A stretch of DNA of 39,536 nt, taken from assembly GCA_022508265.1 (NCBI GenBank), contig JAFLVP010000016.1:1-39536 (forward strand), read 5' to 3'. Position numbers and translations under genes: made by a program. The notes below the pieces were generated by a model. The model saw only the letters and a program-made list of their open reading frames with translations, had not been told where the DNA came from and did no database searches. The DNA is from Clostridiales bacterium (GTDB taxonomy: Bacteria; Bacillota; Clostridia; Christensenellales; Borkfalkiaceae). Position 1 is the first letter of the stretch; each line of letters starts with the position of its first letter. Shown in pieces: positions 23,293-29,717 of this stretch.

Positions 23293-23325
23293 AAAAATAG
23301 TCAGCACATAATAGCTGACTATTTT
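23293..23325 (-). terminator. Terminator of the SRP RNA
   Basis: AAAAATAGTCAGC/GCTGACTATTTTT with an 8-base loop, 20 bp downstream of the SRP RNA 3' end on the minus strand and ending in T5. It also works structurally on the plus strand. Confidence 0.85.
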
Positions 23326-23343
23326 TGTGAAAACAATTTAAAA

Positions 23344-23609
23344 CTGTGCAGTCTCCGTTGCCGAAACAGACCGAAGCGTAAACTTTACAGGTAACTCCTA
23401 CAAAGCATCCTTATGGCACACCGACGGGGCTGTTTAGTGCTGCTATATCCCTATCCTGACACGGTTCGCAGCTGTCGGTTGCATAAGACCTTGTAATCAA
23501 CATCCCTTATAAAGCGCAGCCTTCCATCTGCGTCGTCGAAGGAGACAATTCGGTCCTGCTATAGCGGTTTGCAGGTACAGGGCACCGCTAACTCCCCACT
23601 TAGCACAGC
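23344..23609 (-). ncRNA. ffs: Signal recognition particle RNA, large Gram-positive type
   Basis: RNA scaffold of SRP, which with Ffh targets nascent membrane and secreted proteins. On the minus strand the 5' part carries the Alu-domain signature (GTGCTAAGTGGGGAG, then GCGGTGCCCTGTACCTGC) as in Bacillus scRNA. Domain IV reads GTCAGG-ATA-GGGA-TAT-AGCAGC, a GNRA-type GGGA tetraloop (23451-23448) on a three-pair stem above the conserved asymmetric loop. The ends pair: GCTGTGC at the 5' end with GCACAG at the 3' end. About 266 nt, close to the Bacillus length. Ends are inferred from pairing and promoter position. Confidence 0.94.
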
Positions 23610-23615
23610 AGAAAC

Positions 23616-23644
23616 ATTGTAGCAGAAACTTGACTATTTTGCAA
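23616..23644 (-). promoter_or_regulatory. SigA promoter of SRP RNA
   Basis: On the minus strand TTGCAA (23644-23639), 17 bp, TACAAT (23621-23616). The predicted start site is G at 23609. Confidence 0.82.
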
Positions 23645-23672
23645 GCAATTCCTGTAATTTAAAAGGGAATAA

Positions 23673-23702
23673 CTTGACTTTTTTAGGGGGATAATCTAAA
23701 AT
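23673..23702 (+). promoter_or_regulatory. Promoter of the Mrp/NBP35 gene
   Basis: TTGACT (23673-23678), 18 bp, TAAAAT (23697-23702), 24 bp before the ATG. Divergent from the SRP RNA promoter. Confidence 0.65.
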
Positions 23703-23726
23703 AGTTTAAAACTAAGAGGTAAATTT

Positions 23727-24566
23727 ATGGCAGATTGTACTCACGACTGCTCATCATGCGGCAAAACCTGCTCTTCGCGCGAGCAAAAGAGCCTTAAAAA
23801 AGAACCGCATGAAATGAGCGATATTCATAAGGTTATAGCGGTCGTCAGCGGAAAAGGTGGCGTAGGCAAATCTATGACCTGCGCTTTAATGGCTTCGGCG
23901 GCACAGAATTCGGGGCTTGTTACCGCCGTTATGGATGCGGATATCACGGGTCCGTCAATTCCCAAAATGTTCGGTATTCATAAGCGCGCAATGGGCAGTG
24001 AAAACGGTATTCTTCCCGTCGTAACGGAGGGGGGAATACAGGTTATGTCTATGAACGTACTCCTCGAAAACGAAAACGAGCCCGTCGTCTGGCGCGGTTC
24101 GCTCATTTCGGGAACGGTCATGCAGTTTTGGACGGACGTCATCTGGTCGGGCGTAGACGTTATGTTTATTGATATGCCTCCCGGCACGGGCGACGTACCC
24201 TTGACTGTATTTCAAAGCCTGCCCGTAGACGGCATAGTAATAGTCACAACTCCGCAAGATTTGGTGGGTATGATCGTTGAAAAAGCCGTAAATATGGCAA
24301 CAATGATGAATATTCCCATTCTCGGTATTGTTGAGAATATGAGCTATATACAATGCCCCGACTGCGGCAGAAAAATCTCAGTATTCGGAGAAAGCGGAGT
24401 GGACGCAATAGCCCTCGTGCACGGCATAGAGGCAGTCGCAAAACTGCCTATCGACAGAGAGCTTACCAAAGCCGCCGACACTGGCAAAATCGAAGATTTC
24501 GAAAACAACTATCTTGCAGACTTTATGCAAAAGGTAATTGCTCAAACCGAAAAATCAAAGAATTAA
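23727..24566 (+). CDS. Mrp/NBP35 family iron-sulfur carrier ATPase
   Basis: P-loop ATPase of the Mrp/NBP35/ApbC family, thought to assemble and deliver 4Fe-4S clusters in the cytosol. The product is 279 aa. The N-terminal cysteine cluster C4, C8, C11, C15 resembles the NBP35 ferredoxin-like motif. The deviant Walker A is SGKGGVGKS (41-49), followed by MPPGTGD and the C-terminal CPDC pair that bridges the dimer cluster. GAGG lies 8-9 nt before the ATG. It stands alone between SRP RNA and a bidirectional terminator. Confidence 0.92.
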   Translation: MADCTHDCSSCGKTCSSREQKSLKKEPHEMSDIHKVIAVVSGKGGVGKSMTCALMASAAQNSGLVTAVMDADITGPSIPKMFGIHKRAMGSENGILPVVTEGGIQVMSMNVLLENENEPVVWRGSLISGTVMQFWTDVIWSGVDVMFIDMPPGTGDVPLTVFQSLPVDGIVIVTTPQDLVGMIVEKAVNMATMMNIPILGIVENMSYIQCPDCGRKISVFGESGVDAIALVHGIEAVAKLPIDRELTKAADTGKIEDFENNYLADFMQKVIAQTEKSKN

Positions 24567-24570
24567 ACCA

Positions 24571-24605
24571 AACAGCGCGGCGAGTTAAAAACTCGCCGCG
24601 CTGTT
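24571..24605. terminator. Bidirectional terminator, NBP35 and the second XRE gene
   Basis: AACAGCGCGGCGAGT/ACTCGCCGCGCTGTT, a perfect 15-bp stem with loop TAAAA and a T-run. A 23-bp portion (24579-24601) recurs exactly at 25232-25254. Confidence 0.9.
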
Positions 24606-24606
24606 T

Positions 24607-24813
24607 TTATTCGTCTTTAAGTCCCGCAAGGAAATCAATACTTACCCCGAAATACTGTGAAATTTTAATTAAGTTAGTGAGGGTGGGCTCGCATTTATCA
24701 AGCTCCCACAAACTTATTATCGACTTTCCAACGCCGAGTTCTTTTGCAAGCTGAATTTGCCCGCAATTTCGCTCTTTGCGCAATTCTTTGAGTTTTTCTC
24801 CAAACGACTCCAT
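24607..24813 (-). CDS. Small XRE-family transcriptional repressor (68 aa)
   Basis: Single-domain HTH protein, same length as the regulator at 20873 and clearly of the same type: FGEKLKELRKERNCGQIQLAKEL, then GKSIISLWELDK as recognition region, and a C-terminal ISQYFGVSIDFLAGLKDE. It diverges from the zinc-ribbon membrane gene at 24900, and the region between holds two TTCCCA/TGGGAA palindromes, so auto- and cross-repression are likely. I chose the Met at 24813, the usual HTH start; an in-frame Met at 24831 would fall inside operator 1. No ribosome site is seen. Confidence 0.85.
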   Translation of the reverse strand: MESFGEKLKELRKERNCGQIQLAKELGVGKSIISLWELDKCEPTLTNLIKISQYFGVSIDFLAGLKDE

Positions 24814-24822
24814 AAAAATATT

Positions 24823-24840
24823 TTCCCACATTTCTGGGAA
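24823..24840. promoter_or_regulatory. Operator 1 of the second XRE switch
   Basis: TTCCCACATTTCTGGGAA, inverted repeat TTCCCA-N6-TGGGAA, 9 bp upstream of the regulator start codon. Confidence 0.78.
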
Positions 24841-24846
24841 AAATAC

Positions 24847-24875
24847 TTGACTTCCCAGAATACTGGGAATATAAT
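24847..24875 (+). promoter_or_regulatory. SigA promoter with operator 2 filling the spacer
   Basis: TTGACT (24847-24852), 17 bp, TATAAT (24870-24875), driving the zinc-ribbon gene. The spacer is made of operator 2. Confidence 0.88.
24852..24869. promoter_or_regulatory. Operator 2 of the second XRE switch
   Basis: TTCCCAGAATACTGGGAA, with the same half-sites as operator 1, 29 bp centre to centre, the same distance as in the first switch. Confidence 0.8.
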
Positions 24876-24899
24876 GGATAAAAAACAAAGGAGAAAAAT

Positions 24900-25217
24900 A
24901 TGTTTTGTAAAAATTGCGGGGCTGAAATCGACGATAGAGCGGTGGTGTGCCCCAAGTGCGGGGTGGCACAAGGAAAGACGGCGCAAGCGGCTGCGGACGA
25001 TGCTCCCAATGTGGGATTTGCGGTTCTTTGCTTTTTTATCCCGGTTGTAGGTTTAATTCTATATCTAATGTGGCACGAAACTTATCCGTTGAAAGCTAAA
25101 TCGTGCGGTAAAGGTGCCCTTATCGGTGTTATACTTGAAGTAGTCGGCGGTATTTTACTTGGAGTATTATATTCTTGTGTAATTGCCGGTGCAGTTTCCA
25201 GCTACCCGTATTATTAA
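24900..25217 (+). CDS. Zinc-ribbon membrane protein
   Basis: 105 aa. An N-terminal zinc ribbon (CKNCG at 3-7 and CPKCG at 17-21) is followed by a short Ala-rich linker and two hydrophobic segments (about 38-58 and 73-96), separated by HETYPLKAKSCGKG. The layout matches small zinc-ribbon plus DUF-type membrane proteins widespread in Firmicutes, function unknown. AGGAG lies 6 nt before the ATG. Expression is probably governed by the divergent XRE repressor. The unit is bounded by identical terminator stems. Confidence 0.82.
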   Translation: MFCKNCGAEIDDRAVVCPKCGVAQGKTAQAAADDAPNVGFAVLCFFIPVVGLILYLMWHETYPLKAKSCGKGALIGVILEVVGGILLGVLYSCVIAGAVSSYPYY

Positions 25218-25231
25218 AATATAATAGACGA

Positions 25232-25262
25232 GGCGAGTTAAAAACTCGCCGCGCCTTTTTTT
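25232..25262 (+). terminator. Terminator after the zinc-ribbon gene
   Basis: GGCGAGT/ACTCGCC with a TAAAA loop, then GCGCC and a run of seven T. Its core duplicates the terminator at 24579-24601. Confidence 0.88.
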
Positions 25263-25307
25263 ATTTTATCTTTTAGTTATATTCTAAAACCTTTTAGCAA
25301 GTGCCAC

Positions 25308-25336
25308 TTGACAAATTTCAAAGTAAATTTGATAGA
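25308..25336 (+). promoter_or_regulatory. Promoter of the membrane XRE regulator
   Basis: TTGACA (25308-25313), 17 bp, GATAGA (25331-25336). The spacer is filled by the palindrome at 25312-25331. Confidence 0.6.
25312..25331. promoter_or_regulatory. Candidate operator for the membrane XRE regulator
   Basis: CAAATTT-N6-AAATTTG inverted repeat spanning the promoter spacer, suggesting autoregulation. Confidence 0.55.
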
Positions 25337-25378
25337 CAAATCAGAACAGATATGAGAGAATAGGTTTGAGGAATAACT

Positions 25379-26791
25379 ATGACAATTGGCGAAAAAATCT
25401 TAAAATACCGCAAACAAGCGGGATTATCACAGGAAGAGCTTGCCGATAAAATGAACGTAACGCGGCAAAGTATAAGTCTGTGGGAAACCGATCAAACGGT
25501 TCCGTCGCTTGATAATCTTATAATGCTTGCGGAGTTATTTAACATAAGCCTGGACGAGTTATGCGGTACGTCTGCAAAAAGCGCAGATGAGGCACAGTCC
25601 TTAACGCCCGAAAAGCCCGATTGTCTTGTTTGTGCGCAAACTAAGTATTCTGTTGATTTAATCAAATATATAAATAGATTATCGTCAAAAAATTTTTATA
25701 TAACGAGCATTTTTGCCGTAATATTATCAATTTTTTTGGGTATCAGTATTATTATATCGGATGTCAACAGCGTTTATTTAATTATAGTAATATTTGTTGT
25801 AATTATATTTTTAGCATTGATTATACGGGTAAGCCTATCGCTTAAAAAACGCACGGCAGAACTTTTTAAGCTCCGTCCCAACTGCGTTGCAAAAGTCAAG
25901 CTGTTCCAAAATTATTTCGATTTGGAGGTATCTTCGGACAACACTTACTCCCAATCTACCATACAATACAGCGAGGTAAAAAAAGTTATAAACTCCGATA
26001 AATGCATTTTGATTTATTACGGAAATTTCGTCGTTCCCATAGAAAAAAATCTGCCTGACACAAATTACGATTTAATTTTTAAATTACTTAACGTGTCGGG
26101 AGAAAACGCGGGCACAACGCAAAACAGGAAGATTAAAATATTGCTTTTGACGGCGTTTATCATTTCGTTGTCGTCAATCTTTATGGCGCTGATAACCACG
26201 GCAATAAGCAGACAATTTTCGCCGTTGCCCGAATTCCAATATACATTCCCCGAACATATGTGGGTTTTCTTTATCTTCGTTCCGTTGCCGTTGGCTTCGG
26301 CAGTACTTGGCATAGTTTTTTATATTAAAAAGTACAAATGCAAAAAGAATATAATCGCAGGGTTTATAATGTGTGCTTTACTTATGATATACGGCTCGTT
26401 TACGTTTGCTTTCACAGATAAAACCGCGCACGACTTCGGGTACGTTCGTCAGCTCGAGCAGATAATATCCCTCGAACTGCCGGACAGCGGTTACATATCG
26501 CGTGCAAAAAATACAGACAGCACAACGAAATCGGTCGCTATGATAAAATTCGATAATGCTGACGAAATTTACAGCATTGTGTCTACCGACGGGCGTTTTT
26601 CTGACGACACGGACTTTATCCCGTTAAACTTTATAAACGCCTATTACGTTTCAATCACGTCGGGATATGATTATTTTATGCTTTTCGACGCAACAGACAA
26701 TGAAGTAGAGGTCGCGCAACAGCATAGATATATATTCCTCGCTTATAACAAGAACAAAAACATTCTGTTCGTGCTTGATTTTGTGAAGTAA
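25379..26791 (+). CDS. Membrane-anchored XRE-family regulator
   Basis: 470 aa. An N-terminal HTH (about 1-62: EKILKYRKQAGLSQEELADKM, then TRQSISLWETDQTVPS) is joined by a linker to two hydrophobic helices (about 104-148). A soluble segment (about 150-245, VKLFQNYFDLEVSSDN, YcxB-like in appearance) follows, then three more helices (about 258-345) and a C-terminal soluble domain. This puts a DNA-binding domain on a polytopic membrane protein, a one-component sensor design. GAGG lies 8 nt before the ATG. The ligand and targets are unknown; its own promoter spacer is a palindrome. Confidence 0.8.
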   Translation: MTIGEKILKYRKQAGLSQEELADKMNVTRQSISLWETDQTVPSLDNLIMLAELFNISLDELCGTSAKSADEAQSLTPEKPDCLVCAQTKYSVDLIKYINRLSSKNFYITSIFAVILSIFLGISIIISDVNSVYLIIVIFVVIIFLALIIRVSLSLKKRTAELFKLRPNCVAKVKLFQNYFDLEVSSDNTYSQSTIQYSEVKKVINSDKCILIYYGNFVVPIEKNLPDTNYDLIFKLLNVSGENAGTTQNRKIKILLLTAFIISLSSIFMALITTAISRQFSPLPEFQYTFPEHMWVFFIFVPLPLASAVLGIVFYIKKYKCKKNIIAGFIMCALLMIYGSFTFAFTDKTAHDFGYVRQLEQIISLELPDSGYISRAKNTDSTTKSVAMIKFDNADEIYSIVSTDGRFSDDTDFIPLNFINAYYVSITSGYDYFMLFDATDNEVEVAQQHRYIFLAYNKNKNILFVLDFVK

Positions 26792-26807
26792 ATATTGTCA
26801 ATATGGT

Positions 26808-26837
26808 AAGCCCGACTGCAACAGCAGTCGGGCTTTT
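26808..26837. terminator. Bidirectional terminator
   Basis: AAGCCCGACTGC/GCAGTCGGGCTT, a perfect 12-bp stem with an AACA loop and T4, between convergent genes. Confidence 0.88.
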
Positions 26838-26838
26838 A

Positions 26839-27573
26839 CTAATTAAAATCGTGTTTTTCGGGTAAAAATTTCCAATATCGTACGGGCATATAGCCTTTCA
26901 TCTGCTTTTCGTGCGGGCGGGACTCGATATTGACCGAAGAATAGTACTTTTTCCAAAGACTTTCAAAGCTTTTCTCGGTGTCGGAAATTACAATTTCGGG
27001 TTGGTCAAGCGGGCACATTATCCAGTCCGAACCGTTATACAGCCCCGCAATTTTGCGCTTTGTGTCGTGAATTACAAACTTCTGCGCGTTGAACCTTGCA
27101 ACGAAGTGGGGCATAAGTAAATCCGTAATATTGTTGTCGGGGGAGTAGGGGGCGTAGAACGCGCCGCTCTCGCTCTCCATAAACCTCAAAAACCCCTTAA
27201 TTTTGTGAATTTCGTAGGTTACTCTGTTCAAAAGGTCGTTAAAAGCCGCAATTTCGGGTAGATTAAACGCGTTTTTTACGGACATTTTAATCTTGAATAT
27301 AGTTTTGATATACTCAAACGCAATCTGCTCCTTTTTACTGTCGCAACTGCGTAACGCAAGAAGAATATCGTCAACCGCATCTTTGTCGTACTTTGAAATA
27401 CCGTCCGTAATCCGCTTAACTTTTTCAAAATCGGGCTCAACGTTTATAAAATTGCTGTCGAGCGAAATCTGTAAATCGCACTCCGAAGTTATTACGCAAT
27501 TTTCGTCTTTACACCCGTCGAAAACGGCTGTAAAAAAGCTCTCGGGCGAGCCGTCGCAAATATAAATATTCAT
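26839..27573 (-). CDS. TIGR03915-type putative DNA repair/metabolism protein (DUF4130)
   Basis: 244 aa. By sequence style (MNIYICDGSPESFFTAVFDG, HKIKGFLRFMES, MPHFVARFNAQKFVIHDTKR) it matches the family that always partners a TIGR03916 radical-SAM protein, and which in some species is fused to a uracil-DNA-glycosylase-like domain. The biochemical role is not established; a part in DNA repair or modification is the family hypothesis. GAGAGG lies 6 nt before the ATG. Only one base separates it from the radical-SAM gene upstream. Confidence 0.85.
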   Translation of the reverse strand: MNIYICDGSPESFFTAVFDGCKDENCVITSECDLQISLDSNFINVEPDFEKVKRITDGISKYDKDAVDDILLALRSCDSKKEQIAFEYIKTIFKIKMSVKNAFNLPEIAAFNDLLNRVTYEIHKIKGFLRFMESESGAFYAPYSPDNNITDLLMPHFVARFNAQKFVIHDTKRKIAGLYNGSDWIMCPLDQPEIVISDTEKSFESLWKKYYSSVNIESRPHEKQMKGYMPVRYWKFLPEKHDFN

Positions 27574-27574
27574 A

Positions 27575-28828
27575 CTAAACCTCTCCTGTCAGCACGGAAA
27601 TTGCGGTGGAGAAGTCCGAAAACATAGAAATCTGCTCGTTTAACTCGCTTCCGCCCAAAATCTGCAGGCAGTTTTTAACCTCGGAAAATCCGCTTGCTCC
27701 CAAGTATTTCCCACCGCAGGTTATAAAATGCTTTGCACGCTTTAACACTACGCGCATTTTTGCAAGATTTTCAAACTCTATTTTGGAATATTTCCGCGCC
27801 TCTATTATTTTGTACGCACTTTTCAATCCTATTCCGGGTACGCGCAAAAGCACCTCCAAAGGTGCGCGGTTGACCTCCACGGGGAAGAGGTGCATGTTTC
27901 GTAGCGCCCATGCGCACTTGGGGTCGTATTCGGCGCTCAGATTGCAGTCCTCGTCGCAAATTTCCTCCACGTCAAACCCGTAAAAGCGTATAAGCCAATC
28001 GGCCTGATACAGCCTGTGCTCCCGCAAAAGTCCCGCTCCGACGGCAGGAAGCTTATTGGACTGCACCACGGGAATATAGGAGGAATAGTATACCCTCTTC
28101 ATATCCATATTTCTGTACAGCGACTGCGTCAGCTTTAAAATCTGTCCGTCGCTCTCCGGCGAAGCACCCACAATCATCTGCGTAGTCTGTCCCGCGGGAA
28201 GAACCCTTCTGCGCATTTTATTCTGCTTTTCGTAATCGATTGCGTCCTTCAAGCCCTTCATTGGAAGAAGCAGGCTCTGCTTGGTCTTTTGAGGGGCAAG
28301 TAGCTTTAAGGACTGTTCGCTAGGCAGTTCTATATTGTAGCTCATTCTGTCAACGAGTTTTGCCGCCCTCATAACAAGACTTTCGTCCGCGTGCGGTATG
28401 CCCTTCAAGTGAATATACCCGTGAAAGTTGTACTCATACCGTAGCTTTCTGACCGTTTCGCATAAAAGCTCCATAGTTCTGTCAGGGCTTTCGAACACGG
28501 CGGAGGAGAGGAACAGCCCCTCGATATAGTTGCGTTTGTAAAAGTTAATAACAAGTTCGCAAATTTCGTTGGGTGTAAGTCGTGCGCGGGGCGTACTCGC
28601 ACTCTTTCTGTTGGGGCAGTACTCGCAGTCGTAGAGACACTCGTTGCTCATAAGTATTTTCAAAAGCGAAATACACCTGCCGTCGGGTGTAAAGGAGTGG
28701 CAAATGCCCTCCGCAGCCCCGTTGCCGATGCCGCCCTTAACGTTCGCCCTTTTAGAACCCGAGGAGGAGCAGCTCACGTCGTACTTTGCGCCCTTTGTCA
28801 AAATTTCAAGCCTTTTCTCGTCAATCAT
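27575..28828 (-). CDS. Putative DNA modification/repair radical SAM protein (TIGR03916 type)
   Basis: 417 aa. The radical-SAM cluster motif is CLYDCEYC (C64, C68, C71), followed by a TIM-barrel region (HGYIHLKGIPHADESL, IELPSEQSLKLLAPQK). Near the C-terminus a helix-hairpin-helix, VPGIGLKSAYKIIEARK (about 330-346), suggests nucleic-acid binding. The family occurs with the DUF4130 protein encoded next. Its true reaction is unknown. The gene has a consensus promoter with a 12-bp palindrome over the predicted start site. Confidence 0.88.
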   Translation of the reverse strand: MIDEKRLEILTKGAKYDVSCSSSGSKRANVKGGIGNGAAEGICHSFTPDGRCISLLKILMSNECLYDCEYCPNRKSASTPRARLTPNEICELVINFYKRNYIEGLFLSSAVFESPDRTMELLCETVRKLRYEYNFHGYIHLKGIPHADESLVMRAAKLVDRMSYNIELPSEQSLKLLAPQKTKQSLLLPMKGLKDAIDYEKQNKMRRRVLPAGQTTQMIVGASPESDGQILKLTQSLYRNMDMKRVYYSSYIPVVQSNKLPAVGAGLLREHRLYQADWLIRFYGFDVEEICDEDCNLSAEYDPKCAWALRNMHLFPVEVNRAPLEVLLRVPGIGLKSAYKIIEARKYSKIEFENLAKMRVVLKRAKHFITCGGKYLGASGFSEVKNCLQILGGSELNEQISMFSDFSTAISVLTGEV

Positions 28829-28842
28829 ATCATACCAAATAC

Positions 28843-28854
28843 AAACATATGTTT
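28843..28854. promoter_or_regulatory. Palindrome at the start site of the radical-SAM operon
   Basis: AAACATATGTTT, a perfect 12-bp palindrome covering the predicted transcription start (about 28853, minus strand). Possibly an operator. Confidence 0.45.
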
Positions 28855-28859
28855 AATTT

Positions 28860-28888
28860 ATTATAACATTGTATTTTAAGCTTGTCAA
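28860..28888 (-). promoter_or_regulatory. SigA promoter of the radical-SAM operon
   Basis: On the minus strand TTGACA (28888-28883), 17 bp, TATAAT (28865-28860): consensus in both boxes. Confidence 0.88.
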
Positions 28889-28893
28889 CATAA

Positions 28894-28922
28894 TTGACTT
28901 AATATTTTATATGTAGTAAAAT
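28894..28922 (+). promoter_or_regulatory. Promoter of the two-component/ABC region
   Basis: TTGACT (28894-28899), 17 bp, TAAAAT (28917-28922). A second candidate, TGTTATAAT (extended -10), ends near 28940. The leader to the response regulator would be 110-125 nt, AT-rich and without an obvious ORF. Confidence 0.6.
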
Positions 28923-29051
28923 AGAATAGCTATGTTATAATTTGTTGCAATGTGGCTAAATTTCACATACTTTTCATTACAAATTTAAACTTGTTTAATA
29001 AGGGCGTAATATTATAATAAGGATAAGAAGCCAAATCTTAAGGGGGCTATT

Positions 29052-29717
29052 ATGAAAGTGCTTATCGTAGACGATGAGGAGATGATAAGAGGGGTATTGA
29101 GAGAGTACGTCGAATTCGAAGGCGGGGAGGCCTTTGAAGCGGCGGACGGCATGCAGGCTGTCAAGATGTGCCGTGAAAGCGACTTTGACATTATCATAAT
29201 GGACATAATGATGCCGAAGCTTGACGGCTTTTCGGCTGTCAAGGAAATAAAAAAGATTAAAAATATTCCCGTTATTATGCTGTCGGCGCGTGGCGAGGAG
29301 TACGACAAGCTTTTTGGATTTGAAATGGGCGTGGACGATTACGTAACCAAGCCCTTCTCTCCCAAAGAGGTTATGGCAAGAATACGCGCCGTATTAAAGC
29401 GCGTTTCACAAACGGAGGGCGACAAGGATATTATAACCTTTGAAGGGCTCACTATAGATATGGCGGGCAGAAACGTGTACGTAGACGGAGAAAAGGCCGA
29501 TCTTACCCCAAAGGAGTACGAAATTTTATTCTATTTCGTAAAGAACAGGGGCATAGCGCTCACGCGTGAAAAGCTGCTTACGGACGTGTGGGGCTTTGAT
29601 TTCTACGGCGACGACAGAACGGTAGACACGCATATAAAAATGCTTCGTGCAAACTTAAAGCAGTACAGAAAATTCATAATAACCTTGCGCGGGTTGGGAT
29701 ATAAATTTGAAGTCTGA
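29052..29717 (+). CDS. OmpR/PhoB-family response regulator
   Basis: 221 aa. Receiver domain with acidic pocket DDEE (7-10), phosphoacceptor D51 (IIMDIMMPK) and the conserved Lys in VTKPF. The C-terminal winged helix ends in RTVDTHIKMLRANLKQY and TLRGLGYKFEV. AGGGGG lies 7 nt before the ATG. It overlaps the kinase gene by 11 bp and precedes a heterodimeric ABC exporter that may be its target. The signal is unknown. Confidence 0.94.
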   Translation: MKVLIVDDEEMIRGVLREYVEFEGGEAFEAADGMQAVKMCRESDFDIIIMDIMMPKLDGFSAVKEIKKIKNIPVIMLSARGEEYDKLFGFEMGVDDYVTKPFSPKEVMARIRAVLKRVSQTEGDKDIITFEGLTIDMAGRNVYVDGEKADLTPKEYEILFYFVKNRGIALTREKLLTDVWGFDFYGDDRTVDTHIKMLRANLKQYRKFIITLRGLGYKFEV

